Source: Allobosea thiooxidans
Lineage (GTDB): Bacteria > Pseudomonadota > Alphaproteobacteria > Rhizobiales > Beijerinckiaceae
Assembly (NCBI RefSeq): GCF_900168195.1
Contig: NZ_FUYX01000016.1
Coordinates: 1 to 64,000 of the forward strand
Reading direction: 5' to 3'
DNA: 64,000 nucleotides
Made by a program: the position numbers and the translations under genes. Below are positions 42,993-53,903 of this stretch, piece after piece. The notes beneath the pieces are model-generated. The model did no database searches, was not told the DNA's origin, and was given only the letters and a program-made list of their open reading frames with translations. How positions within the stretch are numbered: the first letter of the stretch is position 1; each line of letters begins with the position of its first letter.

Positions 42993-44717
42993 ATGGCCAC
43001 GGAGAGCGCAACCAACATCCTGATCCACCTCGCTGGCGGCGTCGCGCTGCTGATCTGGGCGGTCAGATTGGTGCGAACCGGTGCCATGCGCGCGTTCGGT
43101 TCCCAGCTCCGGCATGCCCTGCAGAGCTTCACGCGCAACCGTTTTGCGGCCTTCGGCAGCGGCATCGTCGTGACCATGGTGCTGCAGAGCTCGACCGCGA
43201 CGACCCTGCTGGTCTCCTCCTTCGCCGGCCAGGCCCTGATCGGCTCTGCGATGGCGCTCGCCGTGCTGCTCGGCGCCAATCTCGGCACGGCACTTGCGGC
43301 TTTCGTGATCTCGATGGATCTCGGCTGGCTCTGGGGGCTCTGCATCGCCATCGGCGTCGCGATGTACCTGTCGAGCGAGGCGATGGAGCGCCCGCGCAAT
43401 ATCGGCCGCGTCCTCGTCGGCATCGGCCTGATCCTGCTTTCGCTGATCAACCTGAACACCGCGGCGGCGCCGCTCGCGCAGTCGCCGACTTTCCGGGTCG
43501 TCCTCGGCGCTATCGGCAGCGAGCCGCTGCTCGCCGTTCTCGTCGCTGTCGCCGCGACCTGGATGGTGCATTCCAGCATCGCGATCATCCTGCTGGTCGC
43601 GACGTTCGCCTCTTCCGGGCTGTTCCCGCCGGCGACCGCGCTGACGCTCGTCATCGGTGCCAATCTCGGCAATGCGTTGATCCCGGTGCTCGACCAGCTC
43701 GGTGCGCCCGCCGCCCAGCGCCGCGCCGCCGTCGGCAACCTGCTGACCCGGGTGCTGCTGGCGCTCGCCGTCATCCCCTTCGTCGGGCCGCTTTCGGCCT
43801 GGCTCGTCAGCCTGCCGTCGGTGGATTCGCGCCTGGCCATCGAGTTCCATGTCGCGCTCAACTTCGTCGGCGCCCTGATCTTCCTGCCCTTCGTCGGGCC
43901 GATCTCCGCCCTGGTCGAGCGCTTCATGCCGGGCAAGGAAGAGACGGCCGAGGCCGTGAGCCCGCGCTATCTCGACCCGAACGCCCTCGACAGCCCGACC
44001 GAGGCGCTCGCCGGTGCGATGCGCGAGGCGCTGCGGCTCGGCGACCGCGTCGAAGGCATGCTGCGCGACACCATGACCCTGCTGGAGAAGGACGAGCTGA
44101 AGCTCTCTCGCGCCATCGCCCAGGCTGATGACGGGGTCGACAGCATCCACGAGTCGATCAAGCTCTATCTGGTCAAGGTCTCGCGCAACGAGCTGACCGA
44201 CGAGGAGAGCCGACGGCTGTTCGAGATCATCACCCTGATCACCAATCTCGAGCATATCGGCGACATCATCGACAAGAACCTGCGCGAGCTCGCCGAGAAG
44301 AAGATCCGCAAGCGCTTTACCTTCTCGCCCGAGGGACTGGCCGAAATCCGCGACTTCCACCAGCGTGTCGCCTCGGCGCTGTCGCTGGCGCTCAACGTCT
44401 TCGCCACGCGCGACATCGTGCTTGCCCGCCAGCTCTTCGCCGACAAGGCGGCGATGCGCGAGGCCGAGCGCCATGCCGCCGACAGCCATTTCCAGCGCCT
44501 GCGCTCCGGCCGGCCGGAATCGATCGAGACCAGTGCGATCCATCTCGACATCATCCGCGATCTGAAGCGCATCCACGGCCATATCGTCTCGATCGCCTAT
44601 CCGATCCTGGAGAGCGCCAACGAACTGCGCGAGAGCCGTCTGCGCGAGACGAAGGCGGCAGCCGAGCAGCGCGAGATGCCGTCCGTGCTCATCCCCGCCC
44701 CGCATTCGGGTGGTTAG
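42993..44717 (+). CDS. Na/Pi cotransporter family protein with PhoU-like domain
   Basis: 574 residues. The membrane part (about 10-310) holds the two inverted NaPi repeats, with LQSSTATT in the first, HSSIAII at the matching place in the second, and GANLGTAL/GANLGNAL nearby. A PhoU-like helical domain follows (about 345-550). The layout equals E. coli YjbB, which was shown to export phosphate when the cell has excess. It is 208 bp after the AfuC-like gene and in the same direction. Here export of phosphate freed by the IMPase-like enzyme would be a sensible role; this is inference. Confidence 0.88.
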   Translation: MATESATNILIHLAGGVALLIWAVRLVRTGAMRAFGSQLRHALQSFTRNRFAAFGSGIVVTMVLQSSTATTLLVSSFAGQALIGSAMALAVLLGANLGTALAAFVISMDLGWLWGLCIAIGVAMYLSSEAMERPRNIGRVLVGIGLILLSLINLNTAAAPLAQSPTFRVVLGAIGSEPLLAVLVAVAATWMVHSSIAIILLVATFASSGLFPPATALTLVIGANLGNALIPVLDQLGAPAAQRRAAVGNLLTRVLLALAVIPFVGPLSAWLVSLPSVDSRLAIEFHVALNFVGALIFLPFVGPISALVERFMPGKEETAEAVSPRYLDPNALDSPTEALAGAMREALRLGDRVEGMLRDTMTLLEKDELKLSRAIAQADDGVDSIHESIKLYLVKVSRNELTDEESRRLFEIITLITNLEHIGDIIDKNLRELAEKKIRKRFTFSPEGLAEIRDFHQRVASALSLALNVFATRDIVLARQLFADKAAMREAERHAADSHFQRLRSGRPESIETSAIHLDIIRDLKRIHGHIVSIAYPILESANELRESRLRETKAAAEQREMPSVLIPAPHSGG

Positions 44718-44739
44718 GGCATCCCCAGCGCCTGCGCCC

Positions 44740-44830
44740 GTCATGATCGGGCTTGTCCCGACCATCCACTCCTTCACTGGTCGAAAGCCGTGTTCAGGAC
44801 GTGGATGCTCGTCACAAGGGCGGGCATGAC
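44740..44830. repeat. dispersed palindromic repeat, family A (copy 1)
   Basis: It starts GTCATGATCGGGCTTGTCCC and ends GGGCGGGCATGAC. Two hairpins are joined by a longer-range pairing, giving a four-way-junction shape. Related copies lie at 51166-51287 and 62468-62548. It occupies the gap between the Na/Pi gene and the convergent YnfA gene. Confidence 0.7.
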
Positions 44831-44874
44831 GGTGGCGGAACGATGAGGAGCTTTGCGCGCCGGACGCGCCTCCG

Positions 44875-45195
44875 TCAGCGCGGCGCCGCCAGGATGATCG
44901 CCGCGCCGGCGAGGCAGATGGCGCCGCCGGTTAGGTCCCAGCGATCCGGCCTCACGCCTTCGACCGCCCAGAGCCAGCCGAGCGAGGCGGCGATATAGAC
45001 CCCACCATAGGCGGCGAAGGCGCGCCCGGCCGCGGCGTTCTCGACCAGGGTCAACAGCCAGGCGAAGAGCCCGAGCGACACCAGCCCCGGCACGAGCCAC
45101 CAGATCGGTTTGCCGAGCCTGAGCCAGCCCCAGAAGGCGAAGCAGCCGGCGATTTCGAAGAGGGCGGCGCCGATATAGGCGGCGATGGTGGGCAT
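44875..45195 (-). CDS. YnfA family (UPF0060) small membrane protein
   Basis: 106 residues with four hydrophobic helices and the family landmarks [38 protein letters not shown] and [16 protein letters not shown]. YnfA resembles the small multidrug resistance transporters (EmrE-like) in size and topology. Efflux of toxic compounds has been reported for some members, but the natural role is unsettled. A single gene convergent with the Na/Pi gene. Confidence 0.92.
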   Translation of the reverse strand: MPTIAAYIGAALFEIAGCFAFWGWLRLGKPIWWLVPGLVSLGLFAWLLTLVENAAAGRAFAAYGGVYIAASLGWLWAVEGVRPDRWDLTGGAICLAGAAIILAAPR

Positions 45196-45260
45196 GATGT
45201 CGTCCGGGCAGGCGCGAACAAGGTTTCCTCGCGGGAGAGCTCAGTCTAAGCCGTCGTTGC

Positions 45261-45321
45261 GAGCGAAGCGAAGCAATCCAGGAGCGGCAGGGCTTCAAAT
45301 CTAGATTGCTTCGCTTCGCTC
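45261..45321. repeat. intergenic palindrome
   Basis: 18-bp perfect inverted arms, 45261-45278 and 45304-45321, with the core GAGCGAAGCGAAGCAATC and a 25-base spacer. This REP-like element with the GAAGCGAAGC core is typical of alphaproteobacterial intergenic spaces. It lies between the divergent YnfA and flavoprotein genes. Confidence 0.75.
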
Positions 45322-45359
45322 GTCGTGACGACTGATGCGCAGGCGAGCAAGTCCGGGAC

Positions 45360-46577
45360 ATGTCAGCAAAGAACATCGCCATCATCGGCGCAGGCCCCGC
45401 CGGGCTGATCGCCGCCGAACGCCTGGCCGGGGCAGGGCACCATGTCACCATTCATGAGCGCATGGCCTCGCCGGCCCGCAAATTCCTGCTCGCCGGGCGC
45501 GGCGGCCTGAATCTCACCCATTCCGAGCCTTTCGATGCCTTTCTCGGGCGCTATCGCGAGGCGCGGGACTGGCTGGAGCCGGCGCTGCGCGCCTTCCCGC
45601 CTCAGGCGCTGCGCGACTGGGCCGACGGGCTCGGCGCCGAGACCTTCATCGGTTCGAGCGGCCGGGTCTTTCCGCGCGCGATGAAGGCCTCGCCACTGCT
45701 GCGGGCCTGGCTCGGGCGGCTCGACGGGCTCGGCGTGCGGCTCGCCGTCGGCCGGCTCTGGATCGGCTGGGATGCGGGTGATGCGCTGAGCTTTCGCCGC
45801 GCGAACGGCGCAGCCGAGGCCATCCGCCCTGATGCGACGCTTTTGGCGCTGGGCGGCGCGAGCTGGCCGCGCCTCGGCTCCGATGGTGGCTGGGTGCCGC
45901 TGCTGGAAAGCCGCGGTGTCGCGGTCTCGCCGCTGCGGCCGGCCAATGGCGGCTTCACCGTCGCCTGGTCGCCGCTGATGGAGGAGCGCTTCGCAGGCCA
46001 ACCGCTGAAACGCATCGTTGTCCGCTTCGGCGGCGAGGAAGCCGCCGGCGAGGCGATGATCGACGCCGAGGGAATCGAGGGCGGAGCGATCTACGCGCTC
46101 TCGGCGCCGATCCGCGAGGCGCTGTGGCGCGACAGTACGGCCGAAATCGCGATCGACCTGCGGCCTGACCTGGCCGCGAGCGAGCTCTCCGCCCGCCTCG
46201 CCAGGCGCCGCAAGGGCGAGACGCTGAGCAACCACTTGCGCAAGGCCGCGGGCCTCGCGCCGGTCGCCGTCGCGCTGCTGCGGGAGGCGGCCGGGCCAGC
46301 GCTGACGAACGAGCCGGCGGCGCTCGCCGCGCTGATCAAGGCTGTCCCGCTGCGCCTCGCCGCGCCGATGCCGATCGCGCGGGCGATCTCGACTGCCGGC
46401 GGCATCCTCCGGGACGAGTTCGACGACGGTTTCATGCTGAAGCGGCTGCCGGGCGTCTTCGCGGCCGGGGAGATGCTCGACTGGGAGGCCCCGACCGGCG
46501 GCTATCTGCTGCAGGCGAGCTTTGCGACCGGCGTCGCCGCGGCCGCTGGCATCATGGGCTGGCTGGCCGAAAGGTAG
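45360..46577 (+). CDS. HI0933-like FAD-dependent oxidoreductase (TIGR03862 type)
   Basis: 405 residues. The N-terminal FAD-binding motif is IIGAGPAGLIAAERLAGAGHHVTIHE. GRGGLNLTHS at about 43-52, LALGGASWPRLGSDG and the C-terminal second FAD contact DWEAPTGGYLLQASFATG are diagnostic of the HI0933/BaiN group. Family members are poorly defined: BaiN acts on bile acids, and others have been proposed as general reductases. It is likely a monocistronic cytoplasmic enzyme with unknown substrate. Confidence 0.85.
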   Translation: MSAKNIAIIGAGPAGLIAAERLAGAGHHVTIHERMASPARKFLLAGRGGLNLTHSEPFDAFLGRYREARDWLEPALRAFPPQALRDWADGLGAETFIGSSGRVFPRAMKASPLLRAWLGRLDGLGVRLAVGRLWIGWDAGDALSFRRANGAAEAIRPDATLLALGGASWPRLGSDGGWVPLLESRGVAVSPLRPANGGFTVAWSPLMEERFAGQPLKRIVVRFGGEEAAGEAMIDAEGIEGGAIYALSAPIREALWRDSTAEIAIDLRPDLAASELSARLARRRKGETLSNHLRKAAGLAPVAVALLREAAGPALTNEPAALAALIKAVPLRLAAPMPIARAISTAGGILRDEFDDGFMLKRLPGVFAAGEMLDWEAPTGGYLLQASFATGVAAAAGIMGWLAER

Positions 46578-46734
46578 AGCGCTTCCGCGCCGCCTCCCGA
46601 GCAGAGCGCATCGCGCTCCGCCCTGCCGACCCTCCATGGACGACCTGCTTTGATGTCGGCTTGAACCCGATCGCATAGCCTCGCAACCAATGATCACCAG
46701 CGCGATGCTGAGATCATTAAAGGACACGGTGCTC

Positions 46735-47088
46735 ATGCTGACGAAATTGCGGATCATTGGTTGTGTTGTCGCGACGCTCGCCCTTTCCGGCGCTGCACTG
46801 GCCCAGCAGGCCGGCGGTGGCGGTGGCGGTGGAGGAGGCGGCCAGGGTGGTGACGCCGGTGGCAGCGACAATTCGATCATCGAACTGCGCCTTCAGGATC
46901 ACGAACGGGCTCAGGCGAAGCGGATGCGCGCTGCCAACAACGGCTGCACCCCTGGCGCTGCCTGCAAGGAGCGGCCTCGCCCGGCCCAGCCCATTATCGA
47001 GAACGCCGACGACTGCGGCGGCGAATTCCGGACGGTCCGTGACCGCAGCGGCCACGTCATTCGGCGGGTCTGCCACTTCAACGGTTGA
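46735..47088 (+). CDS. small secreted Gly-rich, Cys-containing protein
   Basis: 117 residues from ATG 46735, preceded by AAAGGA. The Sec signal peptide ends at LAQQ (about 22). A run of ten glycines follows, then a conserved-looking part with four cysteines (NNGC, AACKE, DDCGG, RRVCHF) that could form two disulfides in the periplasm. I do not recognise the family. A hairpin 21 bp after the stop may end the transcript. Confidence 0.7.
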   Translation: MLTKLRIIGCVVATLALSGAALAQQAGGGGGGGGGGQGGDAGGSDNSIIELRLQDHERAQAKRMRAANNGCTPGAACKERPRPAQPIIENADDCGGEFRTVRDRSGHVIRRVCHFNG

Positions 47089-47108
47089 GGGCGGTGCGCA
47101 TTTGACAT

Positions 47109-47138
47109 CATGCCCGGCCGCGCGAGCAGCCGGGCATG
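47109..47138 (+). terminator. stem-loop after the small secreted protein gene
   Basis: A 10-bp perfect stem, 47109-47118 with 47129-47138 (core CATGCCCGGC), and a 10-base loop. There is no T-run. It marks the probable end of the upstream transcript, ahead of uvrB. Confidence 0.5.
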
Positions 47139-47351
47139 TGGTACCGGAAGCGCTGGTCCGGGGGCAGAATGCCTCGACCCTCGGCCGCATCTGGCGCGAA
47201 TCCACGAACCGGCATGGCCTGCCTCCACGTTCAGGCCGATCGGCACGGCCCAGGATCGCGTCGCGACTTCCTGTCAACTCCTGTCACCATTCGGCCTGTT
47301 CGGCCGCCGCACCCCCTCGCATCCGGCGCGGTTCGGGCCCATATTGCCGCC

Positions 47352-50054
<2,703 letters not shown>

Positions 50055-50094
50055 TAAGTTGTTTTGGAAGGGTCATTTTCGTTCGAGGGATACG

Positions 50095-51006
50095 ATGCTC
50101 CCAAGCGAATTCCCTGTTGTGTACAAATATACGAGCCACGGATCTGCTGATTTAATCATTAGAAATTGTTCGCTTCGTTTCGGCCGGCCAACCGAAATGA
50201 ACGATCCTTTTGATGCCTATATCGATGATCTGTTTGACAGTTCATTGAGGGAACGGCATCGAGAGGCTGCTATTGCGATAGTTGACATGGTCGAAAAGGA
50301 CCCTGCTGCGCTCTCGCGTTATTTGGGGTTGCCATTCGAGGAAGTGGCGGCCGTATCGTCGATGATGAGGACGGGTACCGAAGATCAGCGGAACGCGCTT
50401 CTTGCTCTGGTTACCTCAACAGCCGTCGAAGATTTGTACCCACGACTGAAGGCAGAGCGCGATGCGCTGGAAATCCGACGTACGGCGCTGATTGCGCAGT
50501 TTCGCGATAGCGGGATTTTTTGCGCGACACGTCGCAAAGACAACCTTCTAATGTGGGCGCACTACGCAGAGCAGCATCGAGGCGTTGTTTTTGGCTTTAA
50601 GCCGGATCCCGCGGTGGACTCGTTTTTGTGTTTGCTAGAACCAGTCGCCTATAGCGCCTCTCGACCAAGCTTTTACGACCCGATCGACCCGCTTAAAGGC
50701 GCTCGTCCTAAGCCCGAGGATATGCGAGCTTTCAATCGGTATTTGACCGCAACAAAAAGCCCCGAATGGGCTTACGAAGAAGAACTCCGTCTCGTTGTGC
50801 CGTCGTTCATTCCAGAAGGGCAGCCAGCAAATTTCTTGCTGTTTCACCCCCACGAATTGGTGGAGCTATACCTCGGCCATCGGTTTGCTCCAGATCGGCG
50901 GAATGCAATAGTCGCTGCAGCTAAGTCGTTGAATATTCAAGTGGCGATCTTTCAGGCAAAGATCGCCAGGGGCGCATATGGGCTAACCTTTGAGCCAATC
51001 GCTTAG
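50095..51006 (+). CDS. DUF2971 domain protein
   Basis: 303 residues from ATG 50095, which has GAGGGA five bases upstream; a TTG at 50059 is less likely. DUF2971 marks are YKYTSHGSADLIIRNCSLRFGRPTEMNDPFD, LMWAHYAEQHRGVVFGF and WAYEEELRL. The family has no established function. Composition differs sharply from neighbours: 25 G/C among bases 50101-50160, whereas uvrB is about two thirds G/C. It is thus a recent arrival, placed 40 bp after uvrB. Some DUF2971 genes occur near phage-defence genes, but nothing here proves that. Confidence 0.8.
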   Translation: MLPSEFPVVYKYTSHGSADLIIRNCSLRFGRPTEMNDPFDAYIDDLFDSSLRERHREAAIAIVDMVEKDPAALSRYLGLPFEEVAAVSSMMRTGTEDQRNALLALVTSTAVEDLYPRLKAERDALEIRRTALIAQFRDSGIFCATRRKDNLLMWAHYAEQHRGVVFGFKPDPAVDSFLCLLEPVAYSASRPSFYDPIDPLKGARPKPEDMRAFNRYLTATKSPEWAYEEELRLVVPSFIPEGQPANFLLFHPHELVELYLGHRFAPDRRNAIVAAAKSLNIQVAIFQAKIARGAYGLTFEPIA

Positions 51007-51317
51007 ATTGCGCCTCATCGCCGTGAACGTCGGTTCCGGCGCGCTGATCGTCAAGCCGCAACGGCGCCGCAGAGCCTTCTGCTGCAACCGCACACCCTCA
51101 TCCGGCGCTCCGCGCCACCTTCTCCCATCCGGGAGAAGGACAGCGCCGCGGTTCGTGCGCCTTGCGTCATGCTCGGCCTTGTGCCGAGCATCCACGTCTT
51201 GCGGCGCTGCTGACGGGGGACTTGTCGGAATTGACTCGCGCCGCCATGGCCAAGACGTGGATGGTCGGGACAAGCCCGACCATGACGGCGTCGGCGCCAT
51301 CGCCTATCCTCCGCCCC
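51007..51317. repeat. 311-bp gene-free stretch with two palindromic elements
   Basis: It contains a half-element of family B (51095-51139, with a 9-bp stem 51118-51126/51131-51139) and a family A element at 51166-51287. The latter starts GTCATGCTCGGCCTTGTGCC and ends CCCGACCATGAC, with the inner pairing CCACGTCTTG/CAAGACGTGG. No gene is seen. Confidence 0.7.
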
Positions 51318-51740
51318 ATGACCGTCCCCTCCGCCTTCGTCCATGCCTCGCGCGATCTCGAACGCTTCCTGCTCGATGCGCGCGATGAGCTCGGCCATGC
51401 CACCACGCATCAGACCTGGCAGTCGGTGTTGGCCGTGTTCGTCACCTTCCGGGCGCGGCTGACGCCGGCTGAGGGGCTCGCCTTCGCCGACGCGCTGCCG
51501 CCGCTGCTCGCGGCGATGGTCCTGCAGGACTGGGACCTCGGCCAGCCGACAAAGCCCTTCGCCGACCGCGCGACGCTGGCGCGGGAGGCGATGGCGTTTC
51601 GCGGCGACCACAGCATCCTGCCCGAAAGCGGCATCGCCGATGTCGCGCGGGCGCTGCGCCGGCATGTCGAACCGCAGGCTTTCGAGCGCGCGCTGGCCAA
51701 GCTGCCGCCGGGCGCGCGGGAATTCTGGGCGGTGGAGTAG
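51318..51740 (+). CDS. DUF2267 domain protein
   Basis: 140 residues from ATG 51318 (MTVPSAFVHASRDLERFLLDARDELG). The frame is open upstream, but that part is the palindromic repeat. DUF2267 proteins are small helical proteins with a heptad-like arrangement, often stress-induced in rhizobia; their biochemical role is unknown. Features include HATTHQTWQSVLAVFVTFRARL and the C-terminal RALRRHVEPQAFERALAKLP. It is flanked by repeats on both sides. Confidence 0.82.
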   Translation: MTVPSAFVHASRDLERFLLDARDELGHATTHQTWQSVLAVFVTFRARLTPAEGLAFADALPPLLAAMVLQDWDLGQPTKPFADRATLAREAMAFRGDHSILPESGIADVARALRRHVEPQAFERALAKLPPGAREFWAVE

Positions 51741-51752
51741 GGCACGGGAAAT

Positions 51753-51907
51753 CCTTCTCCCCTCGGGGGAGAAGGTGGCAGCGCGTAGCGCTGACGGATG
51801 AGGGCGGCGCGACATTGCCGTGAAAGGCCCCATCTCGCCAGCGTGCGTCCGCGCCGGGCGCCCTCATCCGTCCCTGCCGGGGCACCTTCTCCCCCGAGGG
51901 GAGAAGG
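51753..51907. repeat. large inverted repeat, family B
   Basis: Outer arms of 25 bp are perfect (51753-51777 and 51883-51907), and each is itself a hairpin with core CTTCTCCC/GGGAGAAG. Inner 14-bp arms, 51793-51806 and 51859-51872 (GACGGATGAGGGCG), are also perfect. It lies between the convergent DUF2267 and GNAT genes. Confidence 0.8.
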
Positions 51908-51948
51908 GAGGAGGCGTTGCGGTTCGGCAGCCCTATCGGTTCCGAACC

Positions 51949-52446
51949 TCAGGCCCCACCGAAAGCCGCGTGATAGCGCACCGTGCCGGCCGGCAGCGCT
52001 GCGCCGAAAGCGAGGCGCATGAAGTATTCCGGCGGCACGCCCTCCAGCACCAGCGCCGGGTCGTTGGCGAAGCCGAAGCGGCCGTAATAGGCGGGGTCTC
52101 CGAGCAGGACGCAGCCTCCGGCGCCATTCTCGCGCAGGCGCCACAGGCCCTCGCGGATCAGCTCCGAGCCGGTGCCGCCGCGCTGCCGGCCCGGCCGCAC
52201 CGAGACCGGCCCGAGCCCGAACCAGCCGCGCTCCGCCCCGTCGATCGCCACCGGCGAGAAGGCGACATGGCCGACGATCTCGCCCTCTTCGACGGCGACG
52301 AGCGAGAGCGTCAGCGCCCCGGCCGCGCGCAAGCCATCGACGATCGCTGCTTCGGTGCCGCTGCTATGCGGCGCGCTCGCGAAGGCTTCGGTGGTCAGGG
52401 CGCGGATGGCGTCGGTATCTTCAGGCTGTTCCGGTCTGATGAGCAT
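51949..52446 (-). CDS. GNAT family N-acetyltransferase (YhbS-like)
   Basis: 165 residues. The acetyl-CoA pyrophosphate loop is seen as GLGPVSVRPGRQRGGTGSELI. GDPAYYGRFGF followed by PPEYFMRLAF are typical of YhbS-type acetyltransferases. The acceptor substrate is unknown. It begins 85 bp after the methyltransferase gene, in the same direction, and may share its transcript. Confidence 0.9.
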   Translation of the reverse strand: MLIRPEQPEDTDAIRALTTEAFASAPHSSGTEAAIVDGLRAAGALTLSLVAVEEGEIVGHVAFSPVAIDGAERGWFGLGPVSVRPGRQRGGTGSELIREGLWRLRENGAGGCVLLGDPAYYGRFGFANDPALVLEGVPPEYFMRLAFGAALPAGTVRYHAAFGGA

Positions 52447-52531
52447 GCTGTCTCCTGTGGCGGACAGGCATGCCGGACTTTTCGCGGGAAGTCGAATGAG
52501 CGGCGGGGCTGCCGCCGTCCGGGAAGCCGCC

Positions 52532-53338
52532 TCAGGGGGAGATGCCCTGCAGCGCCCAGGCCCGCGCCTCCAGCGCGATCGTGCCGTCGGGCGCGGTCGG
52601 CAGGCTCTCCAGCAGGCGCTGCCGCAGCCGCTCGCGCGCGGCCGGAGGCAGGCTGGCGCAATAGCCCGGCGCCGGGCCCGCGCCGAGTGTGAAGGGCTGC
52701 CAGAAATCGTCGAAGTCGCGGAACAGGGTCGGCACGGTGATCGGCTCGCAGGCGAGGTCGATCAGCCCGGCGGCGGCGGCGAGCCCGGTCAGCCCCTCCG
52801 CCGTGCAGAACGGAAAGCGCCGGTCCTCGCCGAGCTCGGCCGCCTGCGGGTCGAGCGACGCCGCGGCCCGCCAGAAGGCGCGCATGAACTGGATTCCGCC
52901 GCCCGGATAGTCCCAGACATAAAAGGCGACGAGGCCGCCCGGCCGCAGCGCGCGCCGCATCTCCGCCAGCGCCCGTGCCCGGTCCGGCACGAAATTGAGC
53001 ATCAGCGCCGAGCCGACGGCGTCGCAGCTCGCCGTCTCGACCGGCAGCGCCTCGGCATGGCCCAGCCGGAAGGTGACGCGCGGGTCGCCGATGCGCGCGG
53101 CCGCCAGCTCCAGGAAGTTCTCGGAGGGGTCTATGGCGACGATGCTGACCGGCACGGCCTCGCCCAGCAGCGCCTCGGTCAGCGCGCCGGTGCCGCAGCC
53201 GACATCGAGCCATTCGAAGCCAGGCAGGGGGTTCAGCCAGTCGACGAAGCGCGGCGCGAGCTCCCGGCTCCAGCGCCCCATATAGCGGTCGTAGCTCTCG
53301 CCGGCCTGCCATGCGTCATGGCGCGTCGGGTCGGCCAT
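52532..53338 (-). CDS. class I SAM-dependent methyltransferase
   Basis: 268 residues. Motif I is WLDVGCGTGALTEALL; the second acidic contact lies in VAIDPSENFLELA. SCDAVGSALMLNFVPDRARALAEMRRALRPGG is motif post-II/III of the UbiE/Methyltransf_11 class. No target can be named; small-molecule methylation is the most common case. The protein ends close to the start of the GNAT gene. Confidence 0.88.
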   Translation of the reverse strand: MADPTRHDAWQAGESYDRYMGRWSRELAPRFVDWLNPLPGFEWLDVGCGTGALTEALLGEAVPVSIVAIDPSENFLELAAARIGDPRVTFRLGHAEALPVETASCDAVGSALMLNFVPDRARALAEMRRALRPGGLVAFYVWDYPGGGIQFMRAFWRAAASLDPQAAELGEDRRFPFCTAEGLTGLAAAAGLIDLACEPITVPTLFRDFDDFWQPFTLGAGPAPGYCASLPPAARERLRQRLLESLPTAPDGTIALEARAWALQGISP

Positions 53339-53494
53339 CGTCGGGCCCTTCGTGATGGGGGTGTCTTACCTTACGTCAATTCGATGCGGCGCGCCAGAGC
53401 CAACGCAGATGTGATGGCCCGGCGGTGGCCGGATCATGGCAGGCTGCCTACCGGAACGGCGCCCACCGGGCGCTGCTCGACAGGGAGAGCCTGC

Positions 53495-53881
53495 ATGACG
53501 ACGCTGAACCGCCGCCGCCTGCCGCTGGCGCTCGCCGCTCTCGGGGTCGCGCTCGCCGGCCCGGCGCTGGCCCATCACGGCTGGTCCTGGGCCGAGGATG
53601 CCCAGACGACCCTGCAGGGCACCATCCGCCAGATTTCGATGGCGCCGCCGCATCCGATGCTGATGGTCGAGTCGGAGGGCAAGCTCTGGCAGGTCGATCT
53701 CGGCAATCCCAACCAGACCGAGCGTTCCGGCTTCCGCGGCGACACGGCCAAGCCGGGCGAGGCCGTCACCGTGCTCGGCAATCGCCATCGCGACCGGAGC
53801 AAGCTCCAGATCAAGGCGGTGCGCCTGACGATCGCCGGCAAGAACTACGACATGTATCCGGAGCGCATCCGCACGAATTAG
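53495..53881 (+). CDS. DUF6152-type periplasmic protein
   Basis: 128 residues from ATG 53495, with GGGAGAG upstream. The signal peptide is MTTLNRRRLPLALAALGVAL and ends at ALA. The mature part starts HHGWSWAEDAQTTLQGTI, with a His-His-Gly-Trp beginning that could bind metal, and then an OB-like beta pattern (WQVDLGNPNQTERSGF, VTVLGNRHRD). The family's role is unknown. It is followed after 22 bp by a small membrane protein gene, a recurrent neighbour of this family as far as I recall. Confidence 0.75.
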   Translation: MTTLNRRRLPLALAALGVALAGPALAHHGWSWAEDAQTTLQGTIRQISMAPPHPMLMVESEGKLWQVDLGNPNQTERSGFRGDTAKPGEAVTVLGNRHRDRSKLQIKAVRLTIAGKNYDMYPERIRTN

Positions 53882-53903
53882 CACCGGCCGGTGCGAGGCG
53901 GCG

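Noticed and set aside
47089-47351. SOS box upstream of uvrB
   Set aside because: No GTTC-N7-GTTC or GAAC-N7-GAAC arrangement is found in the upstream region.
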